Position numbers and translations under genes: made by a program. From Bacillota bacterium (GTDB lineage Bacteria; Bacillota; Clostridia; Christensenellales; UMGS416), in contig JAEZSC010000157.1 in assembly GCA_023422005.1 (NCBI GenBank), positions 1-21,582 of the forward strand: a stretch of 21,582 nucleotides of DNA, given 5' to 3'. Below, piece by piece: positions 1-7,043 of the stretch (positions within the stretch are counted from its first letter, which is position 1; every line of letters starts with the position of its first letter). A model generated the notes under the pieces. It was not told where the DNA came from. It ran no database searches and worked only from the letters and a program-made list of their open reading frames with translations.

Positions 1-2
1 TC

Positions 3-1061
3 GGCACCGGCGGCATCGCCCATGCCCACATGCGCTCCTACCTGCAGATCCCCGAGGTGGAGGTTGTGGCCGGCGCGGACATCGTGCCCGGCAAGGCCGA
101 GGCCTTCTTCCGCGAATTCGGCGTGGAAGCCAAGTGCTTCGACAACCACAAGGACTTGCTCAAGATGGACCTGGACGGCGTCAGCATCTGCACCTATAAC
201 TCGACCCACGCCGAGTGCGCCGTGGACGCGCTGAACGCCGGGCTGCATGTGCTGTGCGAAAAGCCCATGTCTGTGCACTTGAGTGAAGCCGTGGAAATGG
301 CCCGCGCCGCCAAGAGCACCGGCAAGATACTGACCATCGGCTTTCAGCCCCGCTACGACCCCAATATGATCATGATCAAGGACATCGTGTCCAGCGGCAT
401 TCTGGGCCACATCTACTATGTGCAGACCGGCGGCGGCCGCCGCCGCGGCATGCCCGGCGGAACCTTCATCCGCAAGGATCTGGCCGGCGTGGGCGCGCTG
501 GCGGATATCGGCTGCTACGGGCTGGACATGGCGCTCAACACCATCGGCTACCGCAAGCCGGTCACCGTGAGCGCCTATGCCAGCAATTACTTTGGCACCA
601 ACCCTAAGTATCATCCCGAGGCGGACAAGTTCACCGTGGACGATTTCACATCGGCCTTCATCCGCTTTGAGGACGGCCTGGTGCTGGACTTCCGCATGAG
701 CTGGGCCATGCACATGGACACCATGGGCGACACCCTGTTCCTGGGCACCGACGCCGGCCTCAAGGTCAAATCCCCTCGTCTGGGCGATGCCTGGGGCGGC
801 GCGTGGGACGGCGGCATCGGCCCGGTGTTCCTCTACAAGGACGTGTGCGGCCAGCTGACCGAGACGGCCATCCCCGGCAAGCCCGAGGCCAAGGACCGCT
901 TCCTTCTGAAGGTGCAGGCCTTTGTGGACGCCATCGCCCAGGGCGGCACCTTTTCGCCGATCCCGTGGCAGGAGATCATCTACAACCAGGCCATCATCGA
1001 CGGCATCATCCGCTCCAGCGAGGCCAAAGAGGAAGTCAAAGTCGTTATACCAGAAATATAA
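3..1061 (+). CDS. Gfo/Idh/MocA family oxidoreductase, 5' end missing
   Basis: NAD(P)-dependent dehydrogenase of the Gfo/Idh/MocA family, which oxidises or reduces sugars, inositols and their derivatives in the cytoplasm. The open frame runs off the left edge: the first visible residues are GTGGIAHAHMRSY, the Rossmann glycine-rich loop, so only about ten N-terminal residues are missing and the internal ATG at 30 is not the true start. The family's EKP motif is visible in LCEKPMSVHLSEA, about 85 residues in, followed by the usual FQPRYDPN segment. The C-terminal half (GALADIGCYGLDMAL onward) matches the beta-sheet substrate domain. A hairpin terminator follows the stop. The exact substrate cannot be read from sequence; nearby glycoside hydrolases make a sugar likely. 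Confidence 0.93.
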   Translation, partial: GTGGIAHAHMRSYLQIPEVEVVAGADIVPGKAEAFFREFGVEAKCFDNHKDLLKMDLDGVSICTYNSTHAECAVDALNAGLHVLCEKPMSVHLSEAVEMARAAKSTGKILTIGFQPRYDPNMIMIKDIVSSGILGHIYYVQTGGGRRRGMPGGTFIRKDLAGVGALADIGCYGLDMALNTIGYRKPVTVSAYASNYFGTNPKYHPEADKFTVDDFTSAFIRFEDGLVLDFRMSWAMHMDTMGDTLFLGTDAGLKVKSPRLGDAWGGAWDGGIGPVFLYKDVCGQLTETAIPGKPEAKDRFLLKVQAFVDAIAQGGTFSPIPWQEIIYNQAIIDGIIRSSEAKEEVKVVIPEI

Positions 1062-1075
1062 CGTATGCTCAGAAG

Positions 1076-1105
1076 CGGGGCGGGCAGTAGCCAGCCCCGT
1101 TTTTC
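1076..1105 (+). terminator. Rho-independent terminator after the dehydrogenase
   Basis: A six-base-pair stem CGGGGC/GCCCCG (1076-1081 with 1094-1099) closes a loop that can pair further through GC/GC, and is followed by a run of five T. It lies 15 bases after the stop codon of the Gfo/Idh/MocA gene and ends that transcript. Confidence 0.8.
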
Positions 1106-1135
1106 CATACCTTTGAAAGTTCATCTCCTGTTCGC

Positions 1136-1164
1136 TTGTGCGGCTCCCATGGCAGGCATATAAT
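1136..1164 (+). promoter_or_regulatory. Sigma-A type promoter of the aldo/keto reductase
   Basis: TTGTGC (1136-1141) and a perfect TATAAT (1159-1164) are separated by 17 bases. This would place the transcription start near 1171 and leave a leader of about 30 bases containing the ribosome binding site GGAGG at 1189-1193. The preceding terminator supports an independent promoter here. Confidence 0.65.
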
Positions 1165-1199
1165 GGCACATGTATCCCTATACGTATTGGAGGTGCACC

Positions 1200-2321
1200 A
1201 TGAACTACCGCAAGTTTGTCAAACCCGGCATCCCAGTAAGCGAGGTCAGCCTGGGCGCCGAACATCTGGTCGGCGCCGGACCGAAGACGACGATGGATGT
1301 CATCAGCGCCGCCATGGACCACGGTATGAACTATATGGACGTGTTCATGCCCGGCGCCGACGTTCGTGACTGGATCGGCGCGGCGCTCAAAGGCCGGCGG
1401 GACAAGATGCTCGTGGCCGGGCACCTGCGCAGCGTGACCGAGAACGGCCAGGATAGCCGCACCTTCGATGTGGCCCACGCACAGCGCCACATCGAGGACT
1501 TGCTGCGCCGGCTCAACACCGACTACATTGACATGCTGAACCTGTTCTACGTGGACTCCGACGAGGAGGCCGACAAGTGCCTGGACGAGCGGGGCCTGCT
1601 GGGCGTGGCCCGGCGCATGCTCGAGAGCGGCCAGGCCCGTATGCTGGGCTTCTCATGCCACGTACCGCGGGTCGCATCGCGGCTCATCGCCACGGGCCTC
1701 TTCGACGGCATGATGTTCAGCCTGAACCCGGCCATGGACCGCATGGATGCCGAGACACCGCTGGAGGACCAGTTCGAGAACTTTGGGTCCATCCTGGAGG
1801 CGCCCCAGGGCTTCTCGGCCGAGCGCTTCGCGCTGTACCGCCAGTGCGAGGCCATGGGCACCGGCATCGTCGTCATGAAGGGCTATGCCGCCGGACTCAT
1901 GCTCAAGCAGGGCATGACGCCGGTGCAGTGCATCCACTATGCGCTGACACGGCCGGGCGTCGTGACGATGGCCGCAGGCTGCCGCAGTGTGGCAGAAGTT
2001 GAGGCGGCCGCCGCCTACTCCGACGCCACCGCCGAAGAGCGGGACTATACCGGCATACTGGCCAGCCGGCAGTGGAACGCCCAGGGCGTGTGCATGTATT
2101 GCAACCACTGCCTGCCCTGCCCCAGCCACATCGACATTGCCGCGGTGACACGCCTGCTGCACCGCGCCCAGGAGGGCGACACCGCCGCCCGCGCCGAATA
2201 CCAGCGCCTGAGCACCAACGGCGGCGACTGCACCGCCTGCGGTGAATGCGCCAGCCGCTGCCCCTTCGAGGTGGATTCTCCCGGCAACATGGCAAGCGCC
2301 CACGAGATTTTCTCCCGTTAA
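1200..2321 (+). CDS. Aldo/keto reductase with C-terminal 2[4Fe-4S] ferredoxin domain
   Basis: A 373-residue protein made of an aldo/keto reductase barrel (about 10-290) followed by a ferredoxin-like domain. Two cysteine clusters are visible: C298, C301, C304, C307 before a proline (CMYCNHCLPCP) and C344, C347, C350, C354 (CTACGECASRCP), enough for two [4Fe-4S] clusters. Barrel signatures include NTDYIDMLNLF (106-116) and the strand with GFSCH (150-154). The start at 1200 is chosen over the ATG at 1170 because GGAGG lies six bases before it and the upstream ATG overlaps the predicted transcription start. Of the usual catalytic tetrad, Asp47 aligns, but the Tyr position reads Gly52 and the Lys position reads His75, so ordinary ketone reduction is doubtful. 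Such Fe-S fusions are common in anaerobes. The substrate is unknown. Confidence 0.9.
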   Translation: MNYRKFVKPGIPVSEVSLGAEHLVGAGPKTTMDVISAAMDHGMNYMDVFMPGADVRDWIGAALKGRRDKMLVAGHLRSVTENGQDSRTFDVAHAQRHIEDLLRRLNTDYIDMLNLFYVDSDEEADKCLDERGLLGVARRMLESGQARMLGFSCHVPRVASRLIATGLFDGMMFSLNPAMDRMDAETPLEDQFENFGSILEAPQGFSAERFALYRQCEAMGTGIVVMKGYAAGLMLKQGMTPVQCIHYALTRPGVVTMAAGCRSVAEVEAAAAYSDATAEERDYTGILASRQWNAQGVCMYCNHCLPCPSHIDIAAVTRLLHRAQEGDTAARAEYQRLSTNGGDCTACGECASRCPFEVDSPGNMASAHEIFSR

Positions 2322-2330
2322 ATGATCCCA

Positions 2331-2356
2331 TCCTGCCCAATCGGGCAGGATTTTTT
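2331..2356 (+). terminator. Rho-independent terminator after the aldo/keto reductase
   Basis: A perfect eight-base-pair stem TCCTGCCC/GGGCAGGA with loop AATC is followed by six T. It starts nine bases after the stop codon. Its position also argues against a fucosidase start near 2322. Confidence 0.92.
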
Positions 2357-2367
2357 CCTCGGACAGC

Positions 2368-2377
2368 GAAACGTTTC
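2368..2377. promoter_or_regulatory. Candidate LacI-type operator upstream of the fucosidase
   Basis: GAAACGTTTC is a perfect ten-base palindrome with the central CG typical of operators bound by LacI/GalR-family repressors. It lies 43 bases before the fucosidase start, just after a terminator, where a repressor site would be expected. No convincing -10/-35 pair was seen beside it. Which protein binds it is unknown; the LacI regulator at 11753 is one candidate. Confidence 0.4.
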
Positions 2378-2420
2378 ACCCATGGAAAACCCGCCGATGG
2401 CAAAGAAGGAGAACAACACC

Positions 2421-3728
2421 ATGCACGAGAGATTTGCGCGCAGCCAATGGTTCCGCGAGGCCCGGTTCGGCATGTTCATCCACTGGGGTCTGTACGCGAT
2501 ACCCGCCCGGGGCGAGTGGGTGCGCAGCGTGGAGCGCATCACCGTGGAGGACTATCAGCAGTTCTTTGATACGTTCAACCCCGTGGATTACGACCCCAAG
2601 GCCTGGGCGAAGACTGCCCGGGAAGCCGGCATGAAATACGCCGTGCTGACCGCCAAGCATCACGACGGCTTCTGCCTTTTTGACAGCGCCCTGACCGACT
2701 ACAAGGCCACCAACACCGCCGCCGGGCGTGACCTTGTGCGCGAATATGTAGAGGCCTTCCGGGCCGAGGGCATCAAGGTGGGTCTGTATTATTCGATCAT
2801 CGATTGGCACCACCCGGATTTTCCCCACTACGGAGACCGCCAGCACCCCATGCGCGGCAATACCGCCTATGGCAACGAGGGTCGCGACTTCTCCCGCTAT
2901 CTGGAGTACATGCACGGCCAGGTGAAGGAGCTTGTGACCGGCTACGGCAAGCTGGACGTTCTGTGGTTTGACTTCTCCTATGACGACATGACCGGCGAAA
3001 AGTGGCGCGCCCGCGAGCTCGTGGAGATGATCCGCCGGCATCAGCCCGACGTGCTGATCGACAACCGCCTGGAGGCCAGCGGCGAGGGCTTCGGCAGCAT
3101 CGTGACCGAGAAACCCGAACCCTGGAGCGGCGACTTTGCCTCTCCCGAGCAGATCATCCCCGCCCAGGGCCTCACGAACCTGGCCGGCGAGCCCATCCCG
3201 TGGGAGGCCTGCATCACGATGAACAAGAACTGGGGCTACCACTCCGGCGACAAGTTCTTCAAGCCCGCGCCGGTGCTGGTGCGCAAGCTCGTGGAGTGCG
3301 TGAGCAAAGGCGGCAACCTGCTGGTGAACGTGGGCCCTGACGCCCGCGGGCGCATTCCCCAGGAGTCGCTGGACATCCTCTCGGCGGTGGGCCGCTGGAT
3401 GGGCGCCAACGGTGCCAGCATCTACGGCTGCGGCGCCGCCGGCCTGCCCAAGCCCGAATGGGGCCGCTATACCCGCAACGGCAACAAGCTCTATGCCCAC
3501 GTCTATGAGCCGCCCATCGGCGCGCTGCACTTAAGCGATGTGGACGGCAGCCAGATCGAATCCATGCGGCTGCTGGCCGACGGCAGCGAGGTCAAGATCT
3601 CCTCGGCGTGGATGCTGCACGCCTACAAGGGCCAGGCCTTCGCCGAGACCGATCACCTGTGCCACGACTGCACGCTGCCCGACAGCACCGACACCGTCAT
3701 CGAGATCACGCTCAAGCAAAGCGTATGA
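2421..3728 (+). CDS. Alpha-L-fucosidase, glycoside hydrolase family 29
   Basis: Releases alpha-linked L-fucose from glycans by a retaining mechanism. The 435-residue protein has no signal peptide, so it is probably cytoplasmic. GH29 signatures appear in order: RFGMFIHWGLYAIPARGEW (15-33), YAVLTAKHHDGFCLFDS (73-89), the segment GLYYSIIDWHHPDF (121-134), and LDVLWFDF (178-185), where Asp184 is in the position of the catalytic nucleophile. A later ACITMNKNWGYH segment is also typical. The start at 2421 is chosen because AGGAG lies nine bases upstream; earlier in-frame ATGs (2382, 2397) lack a good ribosome site and the region before them is a terminator. The stop overlaps the start of the acetyltransferase (ATGA). 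Natural substrate could be host mucin or plant glycans. Confidence 0.94.
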   Translation: MHERFARSQWFREARFGMFIHWGLYAIPARGEWVRSVERITVEDYQQFFDTFNPVDYDPKAWAKTAREAGMKYAVLTAKHHDGFCLFDSALTDYKATNTAAGRDLVREYVEAFRAEGIKVGLYYSIIDWHHPDFPHYGDRQHPMRGNTAYGNEGRDFSRYLEYMHGQVKELVTGYGKLDVLWFDFSYDDMTGEKWRARELVEMIRRHQPDVLIDNRLEASGEGFGSIVTEKPEPWSGDFASPEQIIPAQGLTNLAGEPIPWEACITMNKNWGYHSGDKFFKPAPVLVRKLVECVSKGGNLLVNVGPDARGRIPQESLDILSAVGRWMGANGASIYGCGAAGLPKPEWGRYTRNGNKLYAHVYEPPIGALHLSDVDGSQIESMRLLADGSEVKISSAWMLHAYKGQAFAETDHLCHDCTLPDSTDTVIEITLKQSV

Positions 3729-4230
3729 GCATTCTGTACTTCGAGACCCCCCGGTTGCTGGTGCGCCAATGGGAACCCGGCGACGCCGACGCGCTGCTGG
3801 CCATCATGAGCGACCCCCGCGTGCACACCTACACCGGCGACGAACCCTGGGATATGGGGCGTGTGCAGGGCTATTTGGGCTACATGCGGGAGCAGGACTT
3901 CCGAACGCTGGAAACTTACCACGGCGCTTGTTTGCTCAAGAGCACCGGAGAGCTCGTGGGCTTCACGGGCCTAACCCCTATCTGCCCGGCCAGCCGGAGC
4001 TGGAATGGCAGCTGGGCGCGGCCCACTGGGGCAAGGGGTATGCGACTGAAGTGGGCCGGGCCTCCATCGCCGAAGCCTTCCGCACGACCGGCATCACGGC
4101 GATCTATGGCATGGCCAACCCGGACAACCGCGCCTCCATGCGAGCGCTGGAGAAGATCGGCATGACCTGCCTGGGCCTGCAGGAGTTCCGCGGGCACATG
4201 GACATGTTCTACTGCGTCTTTCGCAGCTGA
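3725..4230 (+). pseudogene. GNAT N-acetyltransferase (RimJ/RimL type), frameshifted
   Basis: Two reading frames together encode one acetyl-CoA-dependent N-acetyltransferase of about 168 residues, the normal length for the RimJ/RimL-like group. The first frame, from ATG 3725, gives LYFETPRLLVRQWEPGDADAL through GELVGFTGL. The second frame, ending at 4230, gives LEWQLGAAHWGKGYATEVGRA, containing the acetyl-CoA binding loop, and NPDNRASMRALEKIGM. The switch lies at 3971-3979. Adding one C to the CCCC run at 3975-3978 restores a continuous protein reading GFTGLTPYLPGQPELEW. The start overlaps the fucosidase stop by four bases with no ribosome site of its own, suggesting translational coupling. 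It is either a recent pseudogene or a consensus error in a homopolymer. Confidence 0.85.
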
Positions 4231-4256
4231 CACTGCGGTGTCAGCTGCGATTTAGA
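4223..4256 (+). terminator. Long hairpin at the end of the acetyltransferase
   Basis: An eleven-base-pair perfect stem GCAGCTGACAC/GTGTCAGCTGC (4223-4233 with 4238-4248) with loop TGCG includes the stop codon. The tail GATTTAG is poor in T, so termination may be inefficient. The hairpin lies between convergent transcription units. Confidence 0.6.
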
Positions 4257-4277
4257 CGACTTGTCATCGCTACCGTT

Positions 4278-4319
4278 TATCGCCCGACGCGCATGTCGCC
4301 GGGCGATATCTTTACTTTC
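4278..4319 (+). terminator. Second hairpin in the convergent intergenic region
   Basis: A nine-base-pair stem TATCGCCCG/CGGGCGATA (4278-4286 with 4300-4308) is followed by the T-rich TCTTTACTTTCT. It probably acts as a back-up terminator for the rightward fucosidase transcript. The rest of 4320-4444 holds only weak GC-rich hairpins (for example 4404-4420) and no gene. Confidence 0.5.
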
Positions 4320-4444
4320 TACCTCATATTCGTTTTCCAATGACGGTTTACGCCTGCGGGCGGGCTTTTTGTGCCTGCCCATAGCATGCTTTCGGGTTCC
4401 TCCCGCCGGATGAACCGGCGATCGGCCTCAGACTGTACAACTCA

Positions 4445-5029
4445 TCACTTTGCATTTAATACGACATACCTGCGCTCAAGGGCACAGGCTGCCGCATCCA
4501 GCATGTATTGCGGATGTTTCATCAGCCCTATGGGGCCGTCCCGATAGACGCCGTCCCCACCGGCGAAAAACAGCAGGTCTACTCGCTCTCCCGTCAATGG
4601 AGCCAACAGGTAGCGAATGCCTGCTCGTCGCTCCCCCGATTGCTTCCATGAAAATTCCAGAGCAATATCCCGGTCATAGCAGAATTCCACGGCGATCTGC
4701 TCCGCCTTGAGCTGCTGAATGTCCTTCTGCTCTACGGCAAGGGCCGCGAACGCCACGGGCGTGTGAAAGCGCGCGTCCAGCTGTATCCACAGCCGGCGGA
4801 AGTCGGCGTCCCACGGCTCTACCCGCACGCTATTGTTACCTTCATAGATCAGGATATAGGCTGGTCTGGGCAGATATCGGGTCGGCCAGAACGTCAGCCA
4901 TGCCGTGGTGGCAAGCGAAATGACAGCCACAAAGGCCAATGCCAAATGCCATCTCCGGCGTTTGGCGCTCTGAGCCCGCGCGTTCCTGCGCAAATCTCCC
5001 TGGGCCTGCCCATCGATCTGCCCTTTCAT
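4445..5029 (-). CDS. Uncharacterised membrane-anchored protein
   Basis: I do not recognise this 194-residue protein. It has a basic N-terminus (RRNARAQSAKRRR, about 14-26), one strong hydrophobic segment at about 27-47 (LALAFVAVISLATTAWLTF), then a soluble region of about 145 residues with mixed alpha/beta character and no obvious catalytic motif. The positive-inside rule predicts the soluble part to face outside. The ATG at 5029 is preferred because GGGAG lies eight bases upstream; a GTG at 5038 is possible. The start is about 20 bases from the stop of the MscS channel gene on the same strand, so the two are probably co-transcribed and it could modify or accompany the channel (inference). 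Confidence 0.7.
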   Translation of the reverse strand: MKGQIDGQAQGDLRRNARAQSAKRRRWHLALAFVAVISLATTAWLTFWPTRYLPRPAYILIYEGNNSVRVEPWDADFRRLWIQLDARFHTPVAFAALAVEQKDIQQLKAEQIAVEFCYDRDIALEFSWKQSGERRAGIRYLLAPLTGERVDLLFFAGGDGVYRDGPIGLMKHPQYMLDAAACALERRYVVLNAK

Positions 5030-5048
5030 CGGCTCCACTCCCGATCCG

Positions 5049-5918
5049 CTATTCCTTCAGCAACAAGGCCGGCATCAGCTCAATCCCCTCCGCCTCAAAC
5101 CTCTTTTTGATGCTCAGGCGCAGCTCACACGTCATGTCATAGCCCACGCTGGCGTTGCGCGCCCACACCGTGGCCTGCAGCCGCGCCTCGCCGCGGTTCA
5201 GCCCCACCAGGCGAACCTTGACCGCCGGGATGCCGCCGGCGCGCTGCTCGTCATTGCGGTTGTCGTAGAAATCCTTGTGGGCACACACCTCTTGGGCCAT
5301 GATGGCCATGGCGCGCTCCAGATCGCAGTGCTGGCACACGCCCAACTCCAGAAAGTTGCACACCTTGTCGTCCTGATAGTAGGAATTCTCCACGATGGCT
5401 GCGTTCATGATGCTGTTGGGCACGATGACGCGGTTGTTCTCGAAGGTGCGGACAACCGTGTGGCGCAGCGAGATATCCTCGACAAAGCCCACGATGTTCT
5501 GATCAACCAGGCGGATGCGGTCATGGATGGAAAAGGGCCGGAACACCGTGATGAAAAAGCCCCCCACGATGTTGGCGATGGCCTGCTGCGCGGCGAAGCC
5601 CACCACGACGACCAGCAAACCGGAGCCGGTGATCAGAGACCGGGCAAGGCTTTGCAGCGGCTTGATCTGCATGAAAACACCGTAGACCGCCAGCAATGTC
5701 AGCACGGCCAGCAGGCTGCGGCGCAGGATAGTTATGGTGACCGGGTTGAAGCGCTGGCTCTGGCCCACACGGCGCAAGGCGCCGCTGAGCAGCTTGCCCA
5801 GCAGCACGGCGAACACTACGATGGCCGCCGCCGCAACGATGGAGATCAGCAGGCCGTTTTCGAACAGATTCTCCACCAGGTCATCGAGCTTCAGGTTGTC
5901 GAGTTTCAGGTTTCCCAC
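5049..5918 (-). CDS. mscS: MscS-family small-conductance mechanosensitive channel
   Basis: A membrane channel that opens under membrane tension to release solutes after a drop in external osmolarity. The 289-residue length is close to E. coli MscS. Three hydrophobic segments are visible: about 22-44, 66-84 and the pore-lining helix 96-126 with the small-residue pattern LLVVVVGFAAQQAIANIVGG. The following beta domain carries the family sequence RPFSIHDRI, VEDISLRHTVVRTFENN and VIVPNS (128-169). The start is a GTG at 5918 preceded by GGGGTGAG. The N-terminus has an odd short repeat, NLKLD twice in a row. A good promoter lies upstream and the small membrane protein follows in the same transcript. 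Confidence 0.93.
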   Translation of the reverse strand: MGNLKLDNLKLDDLVENLFENGLLISIVAAAAIVVFAVLLGKLLSGALRRVGQSQRFNPVTITILRRSLLAVLTLLAVYGVFMQIKPLQSLARSLITGSGLLVVVVGFAAQQAIANIVGGFFITVFRPFSIHDRIRLVDQNIVGFVEDISLRHTVVRTFENNRVIVPNSIMNAAIVENSYYQDDKVCNFLELGVCQHCDLERAMAIMAQEVCAHKDFYDNRNDEQRAGGIPAVKVRLVGLNRGEARLQATVWARNASVGYDMTCELRLSIKKRFEAEGIELMPALLLKE

Positions 5919-5944
5919 ATTCTCACCCCCATGGGTCTGGCGCC

Positions 5945-5973
5945 ATCATAACACCGCCGCCGCTTGCAGGCAA
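5945..5973 (-). promoter_or_regulatory. Promoter of the MscS transcription unit
   Basis: On the minus strand TTGCCT (5973-5968) and TATGAT (5950-5945) are 17 bases apart, placing the start of transcription near 5938, about 20 bases before the GTG start of the channel gene. Confidence 0.55.
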
Positions 5974-6074
5974 GCAAGGGTGCACGTACATGAAAAGCGT
6001 TGCCGTGATATCCATATGCCAAACGTGTTGGGCGGCCCCTGCACACAACTGGGTGCGGCGGCAAAGCAGCGCTG

Positions 6075-6863
6075 TTATCCAGTCGCGTCAACAGCCGTCG
6101 TCCAAATGTTTTGGATCACACCGTCCCAGCCGTCCTTTGTAACGTCGATGATGTGGGATTCCATCGGCAGGTTTTCCAGCATTAAAAGATCGCACCGCTT
6201 TCTGTTTTCCCAAAAATGGATCTGATCCGGCGTGGTGGCGTTTTGTCCACGGCTTTGGCGCGCTTTCCTCAGGCGCTCCTCCACGTTATCCGATGATAGA
6301 TAGAAAACAACCGGCTTCAGAGGCGCAATCATCTGCAGAATCGCCTTGCTGTGCTTGAAGAGCTGCTCGTCGGAGGCATCGTAATTTCGTAATAGATCGT
6401 TGATCGGATGGTGCAAGAAGGCCCCGTCAAAAACAGCGTAATCGCGCTCTGCATGCTCACTGTCCAAAAAACGCTGCCAACGGTTTTGAAAAATGGCCGT
6501 GAACGCATCGATTGGAATGGGAGCAGCAGCCTTATAGCAAGCTTCGCGGTTTCTCAAGTACCCGTATAGCTCCGGGGAGTAAAACTTTGTTTGCTGGTTC
6601 TGATATTGGACGAGAATATAGTCGTTTTCCACGATGCTTGCAGCGGCCAACGCATCGGCATACGGAGGATATGCCAGGATGAGCCTTTGAAATTCTGATC
6701 TCGTCAGGTATGCGAACCAGCATAAATCGATCGGGTTGTCCGAATCGCCTTCGAGATGACAGCTTGCTTGATATCCGCTGCTGTTCAAAGCTTCATGCAG
6801 TTTGGCCGCTGTCGTAGACTTGCCTGTGCCCGATACACCCTCGACGAAAATAAGCCTTTTCAT
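6075..6863 (-). CDS. P-loop kinase-like NTPase of unknown substrate
   Basis: A 262-residue cytoplasmic protein that starts with a classic Walker A loop, VEGVSGTGKSTTAAKLHEAL, Lys15 being the phosphate-binding lysine. A later YAVFDGAFL (about 143-151) could supply the Walker B Asp, and the arginine-rich EERLRKARQSRG (about 205-216) resembles the lid of nucleoside monophosphate kinases. The overall plan is that of thymidylate- or adenylate-kinase-like P-loop proteins, but I cannot assign a substrate. GGGGAGGG precedes the ATG. GC content is close to 50 percent by hand count of one line, clearly below the neighbouring genes, and the unit stands alone between its own promoter and other operons, which suggests acquisition by transfer. 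Confidence 0.8.
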   Translation of the reverse strand: MKRLIFVEGVSGTGKSTTAAKLHEALNSSGYQASCHLEGDSDNPIDLCWFAYLTRSEFQRLILAYPPYADALAAASIVENDYILVQYQNQQTKFYSPELYGYLRNREACYKAAAPIPIDAFTAIFQNRWQRFLDSEHAERDYAVFDGAFLHHPINDLLRNYDASDEQLFKHSKAILQMIAPLKPVVFYLSSDNVEERLRKARQSRGQNATTPDQIHFWENRKRCDLLMLENLPMESHIIDVTKDGWDGVIQNIWTTAVDATG

Positions 6864-6930
6864 GCTGCCCTCCCCTCAAACGGAACCGCTTGCCCCATCA
6901 GAACAACCAACATGACGGATGCCCTTGGCA

Positions 6931-6959
6931 ATTATATCAACCGGCCCTTGGCATAACAA
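6931..6959 (-). promoter_or_regulatory. Promoter of the P-loop kinase-like gene
   Basis: On the minus strand TTGTTA (6959-6954) and a perfect TATAAT (6936-6931) are separated by 17 bases. The expected transcription start is near 6924, giving a leader of about 60 bases. Confidence 0.65.
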
Positions 6960-6965
6960 TGCAAG

Positions 6966-6996
6966 AACGCCCGCTGGCGCGCCAGCAGGCGTTTTT
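6966..6996. terminator. Hairpin terminator between the kinase-like and endolysin-like genes
   Basis: AACGCC pairs with GGCGTT around the perfect 14-base palindrome GCTGGCGCGCCAGC (6973-6986). Read on the plus strand it ends in five T; read on the minus strand, the direction of the upstream hydrolase gene that ends at 7044, the tail is GTTCTTG. It most likely ends the minus-strand hydrolase transcript just before the promoter of the next gene. Confidence 0.65.
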
Positions 6997-7043
6997 GCCG
7001 GACATCATAGTACCAGGCCTCTCACAAGGAGAAAGCCCTCAGG

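Noticed and set aside
2376..3530. Long open frame on the minus strand (384 codons) opposite the fucosidase.
   Set aside because: High-GC shadow frame with low-complexity His/Ala/Val/Gly content and no motif; the plus strand encodes a clear GH29 enzyme.
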